NCBI RefSeq assembly: GCF_003725955.1
Contig: NZ_QIBZ01000016.1
Location: 1-57,222, forward strand
Source of the DNA: Slackia isoflavoniconvertens
GTDB taxonomy: Bacteria; Actinomycetota; Coriobacteriia; Coriobacteriales; Eggerthellaceae
Direction: 5' to 3'
Length of the DNA stretch: 57,222 bases
Both the position numbers and the translations under genes were made by a program. The notes beneath the pieces were generated by a model that worked only from the letters and a program-made list of their open reading frames with translations, searched no databases and had not been told where the DNA came from. Of this stretch, positions 45,401-50,987 are shown piece after piece. Position 1 is the stretch's first letter. Every line of letters begins with the position of its first letter.

Positions 45401-45622
45401 GTGTTAGGCGGACCACCTGTTCAGGAAAGTCTGGACGGGTTGAGCGAAGATGGCGCTTTAGCTTTGTCCGACTTGAGCGAGGAAGCCGGAACCAAAGCCG
45501 TAGAGCAGCAGAACGTACTGCCTACGGACAAAAAGGTCCAGTTCCTGATTGCTGTGTTACTGGCCCTTGGTTGTGGAGCCGCGATTGTCGTTGTGGCTGC
45601 AATTCGCCGCCGTCGAAGCTAG
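36461..45622 (+). CDS. Giant repeat-rich surface protein (LRR, InlB-type, Ig and MBG repeats)
   Basis: A 3053-residue protein from GTG 36461, with GGAAG upstream; an in-frame TTG at 36446 lacks a site. A signal peptide of about 38 residues ends near 'SSYAVEP'. Next: BspA-type leucine-rich repeats (about 175-425, units like 'ITAIGNYAFKDCKSL'); roughly fifteen or more InlB/Listeria-Bacteroides-type repeats with 'GYEFVGWFEGA' and 'AVFE' strands; a helical, partly hydrophobic insert at about 1015-1095 between such repeats; an Ig-like domain ('LTYQWYRVGENG', 'AGEYYCQV'); a He_PIG-like module; three MBG-type modules ('TYDGSPHGA', 'TDAGSYTAEVKL'); a Pro/Asn/Asp spacer; and a C-terminal helix with tail 'RRRRS'. 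It should face outward as an adhesin. The residues before the helix read 'VLPTDKK', not LPXTG, so sortase attachment is uncertain. Confidence 0.88.
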   Translation: MKKRTRISDIALRVILSIALVVSFVPIAPSSSYAVEPDSTIAVSADDSASNQENTTGGNDPYVSQSSSLADQAAQGGVASEGNNAIGDNSTTASGPAGNEGLSAVGASGGDSAAASSDEANGLSHGSSSIDYVREYAKLMADGNLYECDESGALKQPLEGTTPVEPYYVANLIVDSEVTTIRYRQFASCHNLKSVRFEGKTLDSIGDTAFYDCRNLASVDLSGMSIRYLGELAFGTCVSLTGLTLNEPVTIQTMGYGCFSCCSLTTTSLDKIQGLTSLPDDVFKQCYDLVETGLDKNTDIQSIGTNAFAYCYGLTDTGLGANTSVTTINEYAFVGCDHLTDTGLGTNERITAIGNYAFKDCKSLRLTGLETNTTVSSIGKSCFENTDMSGGLVLPKGSKITQLPQGAFAKTKLSFVYFQCDHAVLVDSQTFPNGFIKVLVPARSLDLYQNSEVKRDWEACNYDLPYDASRYLSISVVSDPDRLVYQKGDTVSLGGMQVKFNYDDEQRTFDYADLASNYAFSQFFSFGPDNGSIFQSSDNGAPIRATYNDGDHLLNAYSSGLLQEEGNTAFSVYVESPTAQLGETATGGGQFSLGDTCTVSAETTLDGRLFAYWADEKGNVLSEKETYEFPVERSIVLTAVFADEIAVSPKARLNLANGSEVEDVTFSIIADNCNYGETFVTYPGKVVTITCSYDSSKWSIDYWAYSDGAYRIVGSEGSATVSYTVEGKGDPVAILREKEQPDPDPGKPIDPVVAVNVDYSQTIDLGGRALMEGVEVPNISGSRFLFAGQFVALDAERLGMLDDDIEFTGWYDKETGACLSERRVCLFKPEMNMSVEARFTLKDVAVHINSAQSTDASEDYAHVTPTKGNCYRDAGEVVSLAATTENAQFRGWYEGESGNESLISDSLTCDYVVPSSGQAQIEITPWYCAQQASVVLDVDGTTENGSPQGSFLKTGLYGIGSSVTVVAIPEPYYVLDYVTDAAGNRVNVSENGSYTFTLTGDTQLTAHFRPTSDGDEAFEALQAALITALGVAIIASTAGGFGEFVDPIAVPAIIEIGKAETIEELVEVGGKALKEIEEIFEKHKHDRDPDKPKGDHTAEIIATAQPEAGGIVKGGGVHFEGTIAEFDAIANPGYHFVCWKEDGIERSTLPHMQMAITDATPDVVKLTAEFEKDVAITTAIDVEGSAADDVTGCNSAPDRQIVRHGEQATVVATPGEGYEFVGWFEGAVEISKTPTYSFVAETDRHLVAKFNRTCTVSAEVEPASALAGKCTIVGDGKCVVGKPTVLSASLDESVRDAYTFKGWYRGESDVLMGTDESHLEFVPDGDTIIRAVYVAKKYEVGVKIDGLLPGINPHGEVEIVGYPGMESVELPYGRHVTIKAIPNDKYRFAYWEDTSGKRYPEFELRVCVTKDETYTAVFKKGPDVIITADTYWGGKVTCNGEEVKPNTDKYALDETLHLAAEPNPGFLFWGWYRNGLLVSTERGCTLSAEESPISGKCAIVAAFKPLDVVCLPVASPAEGGTVTASRLFADRGSDVQLKATAAPGYVFEGWYVDDELVSGNAEFTCKEGRSHVHVARFKQQDFAVEASAVVADATGTLVEDAAAGRVEGAGTIGAGRSAQLVAYANEGYVFKRWADETGATVSTDAEYQFVPWANTTIRAVFEPKQFTVAVNAAEGFGAVEGAGTYAAGQQATVTATPNEGASFVGWYSEGLCVSTDTVYTFTVRDDAALTAVFGSGPYVVSAIASPADAGYTSGFGTFNNGDRTTLSAVAKPGYTFNCWEDSQGNTVSELPEYTVDVSDSTAYVAFFTPDSYLVSLHANPDASGALQGAGTYKFGNTVELNAQPTSGKRFVGWYLAGSEGDEAAAGSDSGTGDNGAGGNDASGNAPTTLFSKDAHCWFTIDQDLIGEITNGELSLEARFADPYEVSVSAKAVVSGKADARGCRVIGAGAYSSGDNVTLQAVAGEGYRFVGWSLDEAGDVIESNDAIFEFEAGADVSYYAQFVADDPVEVAVTQSSMFRGLAFMVGSFGAATSIEVDKGDPFVAMAVPYPGMHFSHWVNDAGAIVSYNAIHVGVARENMRLTAVFYETGFDAQVATYPAGAGFSMVVPGTGTSYKSTSVLVTIPSPGWKFKCWADEAGVPVGFSPVMARPAYANRTFTAYYVKERVEVVAVDPREGGYVDGSDTYSEGGYALVRSVDTGSTVTLSAVPYDGFEFVGWYDYADRDAENARPLSTDANWTFYPEADMKVVPRFKEVQKYAVAATAENGAVNPESASVMPGGSLTFTASPNENCYLDHVSTTLASMREGAGAGALQGNFDISDYKGGTYQFELKNVTSSQTLSFAFVEAEAPVIDAQPQDTSVREGESATLSVAADAAQSVRGHEAVSSGASASHELTYQWYRVGENGQSTLVEGANSATLKVQDGDAGEYYCQVTQLYLGTVTTVESNHATVSRVELEALVFNATALPAATAHAEYKASINPATGGTSPYTYALAQGSKLPDGVTFTATEEGLMVSGTPDSTGVFAFDIDCTDRSGQSATAHFTLVATPKIVDLTFSGSLFIYNGQPQGPSLSGIPENLDDAIAYTYTGIGETHYSSSQPPTDTGSYRATATLNSGGYRGVATIKNTIAKKPVHLELTVEDATYDGSPHGAAVSAQDVEPEDYEVTYRSTNGTEYGPTGKAPTDAGSYTAEVKLVNPNMTGSRTATYTISPADQVIEGKTNYAATYGNAGIVFENTAKTPVSYEVVPNEDGSPSPISIQGSYASIVSAGKARVVAHATASHNYTAAKDVELTVDVSPAPLLVIVNDAERFEGEKNPAFTSSLISPASTTGVAVSYSCLADATSPAGKYEIGASVSNSNFVVTVEPGTLTVKAKDPVDPVDPVDPDNPDGPNNPDGPNNPDGPNNPDGPNNPGKPNNPDDPNTPSYPSGPGNPSNPSEPGDADGPSSPEEPSGSNCSGEPGGTGASNGEQNAGSDSLKNQGAYSVLGGPPVQESLDGLSEDGALALSDLSEEAGTKAVEQQNVLPTDKKVQFLIAVLLALGCGAAIVVVAAIRRRRS
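45113..45184 (+). repeat. 18-bp repeat, four identical copies, in coding sequence
   Basis: GATGGGCCGAATAACCCT is repeated four times without change, encoding D-G-P-N-N-P units of the spacer before the membrane anchor. A 9-bp repeat encoding D-P-V lies just before it (about 45072-45100). Both preserve frame, so copy number can change by slippage without breaking the protein. Confidence 0.9.
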
Positions 45623-45635
45623 GAGTGGGCTTGAG

Positions 45636-45682
45636 GCGCACAAGGGGAAGGTTGGATTGTTAGACGAACTCCCCTTGTGCGC
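45636..45682 (+). terminator. Hairpin after the surface-protein gene
   Basis: GCGCACAAGGGGA and its exact reverse complement enclose a 21-base loop, starting 13 bases after the stop codon. There is no U-run. Confidence 0.6.
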
Positions 45683-46284
45683 AGTAGCCTGTTAGCACTT
45701 AAACAAGGAAAGAAGGCTGTCAGGCTTTTGGCAATTTCTTTAAAATAAGCGTAGTAGGTTGAAAGCTCCTCTGCCGCAAGAACGAAGACGGTGCATGCGG
45801 CGTCGAGAAAGCGCACCTTGCACGGGGCGCGCTCAACGCAAATTATAAAAATGCGCCAACTTTTCCCGAAACAGGCCAGCCCCGTTATTTTCAATCTCAA
45901 TTGTCCATAAATATGCAATTGCAGACATTAGATTTCGCTATCAAAAGCCGCTCGGCACGCAGTCGGTCTCTCCTCCGCACTAATTTCAATTCTCGCCCCT
46001 AGAAACCACGATTATCGTCTTCCTTCCGCGAAATCGGCCAACCCGACACGCCGCTGGCACGCACAAACGTATATTTCCCTAAATCTTGACGAGGACAAGC
46101 CTTCAAGAGACATAGCGGAGATATAATTTCCCCTTGTCAGTTCTGGCGCAGCCAGATACGGAAGCGCGCTTGGCGCGCATGCGCACGTGAGGGATAGGCG
46201 GTTCGCGAGCGATGTAGGCACACAGTCCAAACGCGCCGTGGCAATTTTGCCAGCGGCTCGACCGTCGCAACAAAGGAGCCTTCC
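45683..46284. other. 600-base gap before the DUF554 gene
   Basis: No gene is convincing. A 99-codon minus-strand frame (45619-45918) overlaps the end of the surface-protein gene and has no recognisable features. A TATAAT hexamer at 46122-46127 may be the -10 of the DUF554 promoter, giving a leader of about 150 bases. The sequence around 46160-46180 can fold (GCGCGC words), but I recognise no riboswitch. Confidence 0.35.
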
Positions 46285-46983
46285 GTGTGGGCAGTCATCG
46301 TTAACACCATCGCCATTATCGCAGGCACCACCGTCGGATTGCTCTTGCGCCGCGGACTCCCCGACTCAATTACCGACACCGTCATGAAAGCGCTCGGCCT
46401 GTGCACAATCGTCATCGGCATTCAAGGAGCCATCGTCGAACAAAACATTTTGCTCCTCATCGTTGCAACGGTTATCGGCGTGGCGATTGGCGAAGCGGGC
46501 GATATCGACGGACACGTGAATCGCTGGACCGAAAAACTCACATCGCGATTTACTGGCGCGGGCGAAGGCGCCAAAGTCGCCAATGCATTCATCACATCGT
46601 GCCTGATCATGAACGTGGGAGCCATGACTATCGTCGGCTCGCTCGACGCGGGCCTCGTCGGCGACTTCGACATGCTCTACACGAAAAGCCTGCTCGATTT
46701 CGTAGCGGGCATTATGATGGGCGCCGCGCTCGGAGTGGGCGTATACGGTTCGGCCGCATTCACGCTCGTGTTCCAAGGAGCCATCGTTCTAACCGCTGGA
46801 TTCGTGGCCCCTTTCGCGAGCGACGTACTTATTTCCGAGCTTTCAACCTGCGGATCAATCATGATTCTCGCGCTCGGCTTAAATATGGTTGACCTCACGA
46901 AGTTCAAAGTGCTCAACTATCTGCCTGCACTTATCGTAGTGCCGTTTGCACTTTGGGCGTTTCAAGCAGCAGGGCTCGCCTAA
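46285..46983 (+). CDS. DUF554 family membrane protein
   Basis: A 232-residue membrane protein starting at GTG 46285 with AAAGGAG eleven bases before. It matches the DUF554/YdfK pattern: 'VNTIAIIAGTTVGLLL' at the start, 'ALGLCTIVIGIQGA', 'IGEAGDIDGHVNRW', 'SCLIMNVGAMTIVGSLDAG' and 'CGSIMILALGLNM' later, with about seven hydrophobic segments. The family is widespread and a transport role is suspected, not proven. It stands alone. Confidence 0.9.
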   Translation: MWAVIVNTIAIIAGTTVGLLLRRGLPDSITDTVMKALGLCTIVIGIQGAIVEQNILLLIVATVIGVAIGEAGDIDGHVNRWTEKLTSRFTGAGEGAKVANAFITSCLIMNVGAMTIVGSLDAGLVGDFDMLYTKSLLDFVAGIMMGAALGVGVYGSAAFTLVFQGAIVLTAGFVAPFASDVLISELSTCGSIMILALGLNMVDLTKFKVLNYLPALIVVPFALWAFQAAGLA

Positions 46984-47208
46984 TCGCACGACGGTTCAAG
47001 CAGTTCATCGCGCGTAGCCATTCACCGTAGCAACAGCCAATTAAAAAACGAATCGTCGACGGAGCTCCGCCCCCCCCCAACCGTTGGAGCGGCTTCGCAC
47101 GCTTGACCCTTCAGCCCCGCTTCCATTTTTTCCTTCTTCCCAGTAAATCCCTGGACAATTGTCGAGTACTATGGAAGCACCGTTCATCCCGTAACGACAG
47201 GAGCAGCC

Positions 47209-47520
47209 ATGATTGTTACCACCGCAGACGTCATCCCTGGTCAAGCAGTACAAGTTCTGGGTCTTGTTCGAGGCAATATTGTTACCTCGAAAAACATCGG
47301 CCGTGACCTTATGGCCGGCATGAAAAGTATCGTCGGAGGCGAGATTGTATCGTACACGCAAATGACCGACGAGGCTCGCCAAGTCGCAGAGGACCGCATG
47401 GTCACCGCCGCGCAAAACCTTGGAGCCGACGCCGTTGTCGCCATGCGTTTCGCGAGCGACAGCATCGCCGAGGGTACGATTGAGATTCTTGCGTATGGCA
47501 CCGCAGTGAAGTTCGCGTAG
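47209..47520 (+). CDS. YbjQ/UPF0145 family protein
   Basis: A 103-residue soluble protein with AGGAG before ATG 47209. It has the family features 'VLGLVRGNIVTSKNIGRD', 'GGEIVSYTQMTDEAR' and 'LGADAVVAMRFAS', and forms small pentameric beta-rich assemblies in known relatives; function is not established. It is the last chromosomal gene before the prophage late region. Confidence 0.92.
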   Translation: MIVTTADVIPGQAVQVLGLVRGNIVTSKNIGRDLMAGMKSIVGGEIVSYTQMTDEARQVAEDRMVTAAQNLGADAVVAMRFASDSIAEGTIEILAYGTAVKFA

Positions 47521-47704
47521 ACAAAGCTTAGGGGCTTGTAAGTTCTATAAGGCTGTTTACCAGGCATTATGCCGTTCTGCAAGTTTTGTAAGCTCTGCAA
47601 AATCGGCTAAAAAACAACGACTTGGGATATGCCTGGGATATGCGCGACGCGTTTTCTGGGCGGTCTCAGGCGCGCCACACCCCACTGGAATAAACGCAAA
47701 AAAA

Positions 47705-47724
47705 GGGGCGCCCGAAGGCGCCCC
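47705..47724 (-). terminator. Rho-independent terminator of the phage late operon
   Basis: GGGGCGCC and GGCGCCCC form a perfect 8-bp stem around CGAA (TTCG on the minus strand). On the minus strand it is followed by seven T residues. It lies 43 bases after the endolysin stop and ends the minus-strand lysis/tail operon. Between it and the endolysin stop, TGTCACAGC is repeated three times (47728-47760). Confidence 0.93.
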
Positions 47725-47766
47725 AAATGTCACAGCTCTGTCACAGCGTGTCACAGCTAGCCGCAG

Positions 47767-48861
47767 CTAGCCGACCATGGCAGGCCAATCATCGCTGATT
47801 TCGGCTTGCAATCGGTCCATGCCGCTGCCGAGGCAGCCGGCGTACGGGTCGCCGCCATAAGTCGTGCCGTCATCGCAGACGGTATCCCAATAGCCGACGT
47901 GGTCGACGTCCTGCGCACGGTAATAGATCTGGTACCAATTGCTGCCGTCGCTTGTGTAGTAGGCCTGGAGGCCGTCGATGACGGAGCCGTCGCCAGCCGC
48001 GCCGTAGACGTAGTCGCTCTTGTCGCTCTCGTAAACCCAGTCCAGCCATCCGTTGGCCTGCGTGTGCACGCGGTAGCGGACGGAGCCCGCGTCGACAGAC
48101 ATGGTGATATAGCGCATCGGCTCATACGGGATGCCCGCGAAGCCGTCGCTTCCGGTGCCGCTGTTGGTGACGTCATCAAGCCAGCCGTAGCCGCCCACAT
48201 ACGCCGCATAGGTCACATTCGGAGACCCTGCAGGCGTGGCGGGCTTTGTGGCCGGCTGCTGCGGCGTGGGGTCTCCCGCCGTGACGTTGCCAGAGTATTG
48301 GCCCGTGGCCATGTACTCGCGCACGCCTGCCTTGAAGTCGGCCCAAGATTTGCCGTAGCTAGCGAAGTATCCCGTCGGGTCGGTGTGGTCGGTGCCGCCC
48401 CAGATGTACCGGCAATCATTGTGCGATAGCAGGCGGTCGATGCCCCAGCCGCGCTGGTTGAGGTAATCGCCGGCCCATTCGATCGCCTCCGTCCATTGCT
48501 TGTTGAAGTCGGCCGAATTGGTCGCATGGGCCAGTTCGATGCCCACTGTGCTGTAGTTGCCGTTGCCGACGTGCCAGCAGAGCGCCCAGTCGGGAACCGT
48601 GTGGTACACCACGGAGCCGTCGAGCTCCATGACGTAGTGGACGGCGTAGGTGTCGTCTCGGCTCCAAAGCAGCGTGTGGTTATATGCGGACGCGCCAGGA
48701 TTGGCGGTCTCGTGGATAACCAAGTACTGCGCCGCGTTGGCGCCGTGGCCGTCGCTTACGATGTCCTCCTGCTGGTCATACGCCAGCGCGGGCACGCAAA
48801 GCGTCAGCGCGAGCGCGACGGCGGCCGCGAATGCGGTCGCTCGCTTAGCCGCGTCAGTCAT
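47767..48861 (-). CDS. Endolysin: secreted N-acetylmuramoyl-L-alanine amidase
   Basis: A 364-residue lysin. It begins with a signal-like segment ('AFAAAVALALTLCVPALA', about 9-27), so export may not need the holin. Residues about 40-185 are an Amidase_2 domain: zinc ligands are expected in 'LVIHETANPG' and 'SHNDCRYIW', with 'CWHVGNGNYSTVGIELAH' between. A Pro/Thr linker leads to a C-terminal cell-wall-binding part resembling clostridial hydrophobic-W repeats ('VGGYGWLDDV', 'RVHTQANGWLDWV', 'HVGYWDTVCDD'). It cuts the peptidoglycan amide bond for host lysis. Its start overlaps the holin gene by 8 bases. Confidence 0.9.
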   Translation of the reverse strand: MTDAAKRATAFAAAVALALTLCVPALAYDQQEDIVSDGHGANAAQYLVIHETANPGASAYNHTLLWSRDDTYAVHYVMELDGSVVYHTVPDWALCWHVGNGNYSTVGIELAHATNSADFNKQWTEAIEWAGDYLNQRGWGIDRLLSHNDCRYIWGGTDHTDPTGYFASYGKSWADFKAGVREYMATGQYSGNVTAGDPTPQQPATKPATPAGSPNVTYAAYVGGYGWLDDVTNSGTGSDGFAGIPYEPMRYITMSVDAGSVRYRVHTQANGWLDWVYESDKSDYVYGAAGDGSVIDGLQAYYTSDGSNWYQIYYRAQDVDHVGYWDTVCDDGTTYGGDPYAGCLGSGMDRLQAEISDDWPAMVG

Positions 48862-49081
48862 TGGCGGCTCCCTTCAATGCGCTCGCGCCGATGAGCACGC
48901 CGATGAGCGCGCCAAAGGCGTTGAGCGTGAGGACAACCGCCGAAGTGTCGGCGAAGCCCCAAGCGGGTCCGACCGCCTGCACGAAAACCGCGAGCGCCGG
49001 GCACGCGATGAGGCCGACCCATTTCAGCACGTCGTAGACGCGATTAGGAATCAGCCAATCTGGCACATTCTTCTCTTCCAT
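48854..49081 (-). CDS. Phage holin
   Basis: A 75-residue protein with two hydrophobic segments ('VGLIACPALAVFVQAV' and 'FGALIGVLIGASAL') and a charged N-terminus, the layout of the Dp-1-type holins ('VYDVLKWVGLI'). It should form the lesion that times lysis. It lies directly upstream of the endolysin in the same operon, with overlapping ends. Confidence 0.85.
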   Translation of the reverse strand: MEEKNVPDWLIPNRVYDVLKWVGLIACPALAVFVQAVGPAWGFADTSAVVLTLNAFGALIGVLIGASALKGAAND

Positions 49082-49094
49082 GTCTCTCCCTTCT

Positions 49095-49373
49095 TTACAA
49101 TCCGAAATTGCTCGCCACCAGGCCGAGCACCACGCCCAAGATTGCCGTCAGCACGTAGTCGCTCGCCTTGCGCCACCTGTCGGCAGGCTCCGCTTCGAGC
49201 GCGGCCAGGCGCTCGTCCATGCGGTCGATGCGCTCCTGGTTCTGGCGCTCGATTTCTCGCAAGGCGGCTAGCGTCTCAGACAGCGTGTCGAGGCTCTTGC
49301 CGTGCGTATCGAGGCGGTTGTCGTGTTGCTCGATGGCCCTCTCATGGGCGCTGTGCTCTGGGCAATGCTCCAT
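49095..49373 (-). CDS. Coiled-coil membrane protein, XhlA-like
   Basis: A 92-residue protein from ATG 49373, preceded by GGGAGGGCAG. The first 65 residues form a charged coiled coil ('HDNRLDTHGKSLDTLSETLAALREIERQ'-like heptads) and the last 20 a hydrophobic helix ('VLTAILGVVLGLVASNFGL'). This matches haemolysin XhlA-like proteins found beside holins. It is the first gene of the three-gene lysis module. Confidence 0.75.
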   Translation of the reverse strand: MEHCPEHSAHERAIEQHDNRLDTHGKSLDTLSETLAALREIERQNQERIDRMDERLAALEAEPADRWRKASDYVLTAILGVVLGLVASNFGL

Positions 49374-49480
49374 CTGCCCTCCCTTCTGTCCGCTGCCCAT
49401 GTCTTTTCGCCCTCCCGATGCGATTGTGCGGGAGGGGTCACGCGCGGGGCAGGTGTAATGTCATGCCGCTTCGCGCCGAG

Positions 49481-49531
49481 AAAATCCCAGACGTTTTCGG
49501 CGCTGGAATGCCGTTATGCGTCTGGGATTTT
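49481..49531. repeat. 13-bp inverted repeat upstream of the recombinase
   Basis: AAAATCCCAGACG and its exact reverse complement are 25 bases apart, just before the recombinase start. A/T-run-flanked GC words on both arms could make a bidirectional terminator separating the lysis module from the recombinase, or a site that controls recombinase expression. Confidence 0.55.
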
Positions 49532-49552
49532 TCCGATGCGAAAGGGTTTGAA

Positions 49553-50419
49553 ATGCTGTTTTCCGAAGCCGCGACCATGTACATGTCCGACAAGTCCAAG
49601 CGCCTGCGCGGCACCACGCTTGAGGGCTACGAGAGCGCCCTGCGCTGCCACCTGCTTCCGATGTGGGGAGCGCGTGAGGTGGAAGAAATCACCTTCGAAG
49701 AGCTTCAAGCCTGGGTCGACGGCTTCGAGAAACCAGGCGCGGCGGAGAAGGCATACAAAACATTCCGCCAGGTGTACCGCTGGGTGCTGCGCCGCCGACA
49801 GCTGCGCATCTGGGACGTGACGCAGGGCATCGAGCTGCCGAAGAAGCCGCCCGTGCGCAGGCCCACGCTCACGGCGGATGAGGAGCGCGAGACGCTTCGC
49901 GGCATCGTGGGCCAGCCGTTCGAGGCCGCCGTGCTGCTTGGCGCGGCCCTGGGCCTGCGGAGGTGCGAGGCGTGCGCGGTGAGAATCGAGGACATAGACT
50001 GGCGTTCGGGCTGGGTGCACGTCAGGCGCGGCCTGCACGTGGTCAAGGGCGAGGAAGTCGAGACGGGTTGCAAGACGAAGCTGTCCGACCGCCGCCTCAA
50101 GCTCCCCCGCTTCGCCTTGGAGCGGCTTCGCAAGATTCGCGGAAGCCGCAGGTCTGGCCGGCTTTGCGCACTCGACCCGAACGCCGTCTCGCGTCGCTTC
50201 CGATCCTTCTGCCGCCGCCACGGATTGCCGCACGTGCCGATGACGTGTCTTCGCCACAGCTGGGCCACCATCTCGCTAGAGCACGGCGCGAGCATCGAGG
50301 ACATAGCCGTGAGCTTGGGGCATACGACGGTCAACACCGCCATGGGGCACTATCTGCAAAGCTTCCGCACCGTGGTGGCGCGGGCCAGCGACGCATATAC
50401 GGCGGCCATGGCTGTTTAG
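49553..50419 (+). CDS. Tyrosine recombinase of the tail-fibre shufflon
   Basis: A 288-residue recombinase from ATG 49553 with AAAGGG upstream; an in-frame ATG at 49463 would add 30 residues. A SAM-like core-binding domain (about 1-85, 'TTLEGYESALRCHLLPMWG') precedes the catalytic domain: 'LGLRRCEACAVRIEDIDW' (Arg136), the Lys strand 'TKLSDRRLKLP', 'CLRHSWATISL' with Arg234, His257 in 'LGHTT' and the nucleophile Tyr267 in 'GHYLQ'. The usual His of H-x-x-R is Thr231. It is the only plus-strand phage gene, lies between lysis and tail genes, and its TAG stop touches the first recombination site. It is therefore a dedicated Rci-like shuffling enzyme rather than the prophage integrase. Confidence 0.88.
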   Translation: MLFSEAATMYMSDKSKRLRGTTLEGYESALRCHLLPMWGAREVEEITFEELQAWVDGFEKPGAAEKAYKTFRQVYRWVLRRRQLRIWDVTQGIELPKKPPVRRPTLTADEERETLRGIVGQPFEAAVLLGAALGLRRCEACAVRIEDIDWRSGWVHVRRGLHVVKGEEVETGCKTKLSDRRLKLPRFALERLRKIRGSRRSGRLCALDPNAVSRRFRSFCRRHGLPHVPMTCLRHSWATISLEHGASIEDIAVSLGHTTVNTAMGHYLQSFRTVVARASDAYTAAMAV

Positions 50420-50432
50420 TAATCCGTATCCC
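50418..50432 (+). repeat. Shufflon site S1
   Basis: AGTAATCCGTATCCC. The first two bases complete the recombinase TAG stop. The last nine (TCCGTATCC region) read Ser-Val-Ser in phase with cassette 1. The core AATCCGTATCCC is identical in all six sites. Confidence 0.9.
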
Positions 50433-50689
50433 GCGAATGGCCCGTAGGCCGCGCGATTTGGCTAGCCAGCTCCGTCACACCGAAGAGCCTCGGATTGCCA
50501 GGCACATGGGAAAGCTACCGATGGTCGCTCACCACGAAAGTCGGCTTTGTGGCCGATGTTGATGGCGGCAGGTACGATGTCGCAGGTTCGTGGTTGAAAA
50601 TTGACGTGTACAGAAACGAGGATTCGCAAAAATGGCACGTGTGGGCCGACGGGATAGGTATTGTCGCGCTGTGGATTAGGACGGCATAG
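50423..50689 (+). CDS. Silent tail-fibre C-terminal cassette 1
   Basis: An 88-codon frame with no start codon or binding site, entered through S1 as S-V-S-R and ending in TAG at 50687-50689, exactly at S2. The encoded end contains 'REWPVGRAIWLASS', 'YRWSLTTKVGFVADV' and 'GIVALWIRTA', a Trp-rich, probably beta-stranded tip. It has no sequence likeness to the other cassettes beyond the site. It would be expressed only after inversion joins it to the fibre N-terminus. Confidence 0.85.
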   Translation, partial: SVSREWPVGRAIWLASSVTPKSLGLPGTWESYRWSLTTKVGFVADVDGGRYDVAGSWLKIDVYRNEDSQKWHVWADGIGIVALWIRTA

Positions 50690-50702
50690 TAATCCGTATC
50701 CC
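50688..50702 (+). repeat. Shufflon site S2
   Basis: AGTAATCCGTATCCC, direct repeat of S1, 270 bases on. It overlaps the stop of cassette 1 and opens cassette 2. Confidence 0.9.
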
Positions 50703-50974
50703 GAGCGCCGCGTTTGTTCACGGGGACAAAAATACTCAATGCCGACAGTAATTCCAGCGTTCTTTTCTCGGACGCCGAGTTCGTGAGGCTTTTCGGCCGG
50801 AGCTTCAACCGGAATGTCGACGTAGTGCTAGCCATGAGCGGCGATGGCGAGGACATCCCCGTGCACGTCGAAGGTTGCACGTACCTCGGTAACTCGAAGT
50901 CGGTTTACGTGACTTTCGACCGCATATGGGAGGTGTCGATAAGAATCAATTACCTTGTCGTGCTTGCTGAATAG
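50693..50974 (+). CDS. Silent tail-fibre C-terminal cassette 2
   Basis: A 93-codon start-less frame entered at S2 as S-V-S-R and ending in TAG at S3. It encodes 'LFTGTKILNADSNSSVLFSD', 'FNRNVDVVLAMSGDGEDIP' and 'IRINYLVVLAE', likely a compact beta domain. A TTG within it could be called as a start, but no translation signal is present. Confidence 0.85.
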   Translation, partial: SVSRAPRLFTGTKILNADSNSSVLFSDAEFVRLFGRSFNRNVDVVLAMSGDGEDIPVHVEGCTYLGNSKSVYVTFDRIWEVSIRINYLVVLAE

Positions 50975-50987
50975 TAATCCGTATCCC
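50973..50987 (+). repeat. Shufflon site S3
   Basis: AGTAATCCGTATCCC, direct repeat, 285 bases after S2. It overlaps the stop of cassette 2. Confidence 0.9.

Noticed and set aside
45619..45918. 99-codon minus-strand gene after the surface protein
   Set aside because: Overlaps the surface-protein end and its terminator hairpin, lacks a ribosome site and has no recognisable feature.
46130..46284. Riboswitch in the long DUF554 leader
   Set aside because: The leader can fold but shows no motif of a known class such as those for guanidine, fluoride or cobalamin.
47521..47704. Prophage attachment site
   Set aside because: The host/phage border is probably here, but the right end is outside the window, so no direct repeat can be identified.
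48650..49552. Long N-terminal extension of the recombinase
   Set aside because: The frame is open to 48650, but this part is antisense to the endolysin, holin and coiled-coil genes and is low-complexity; the enzyme domain begins at 49553.
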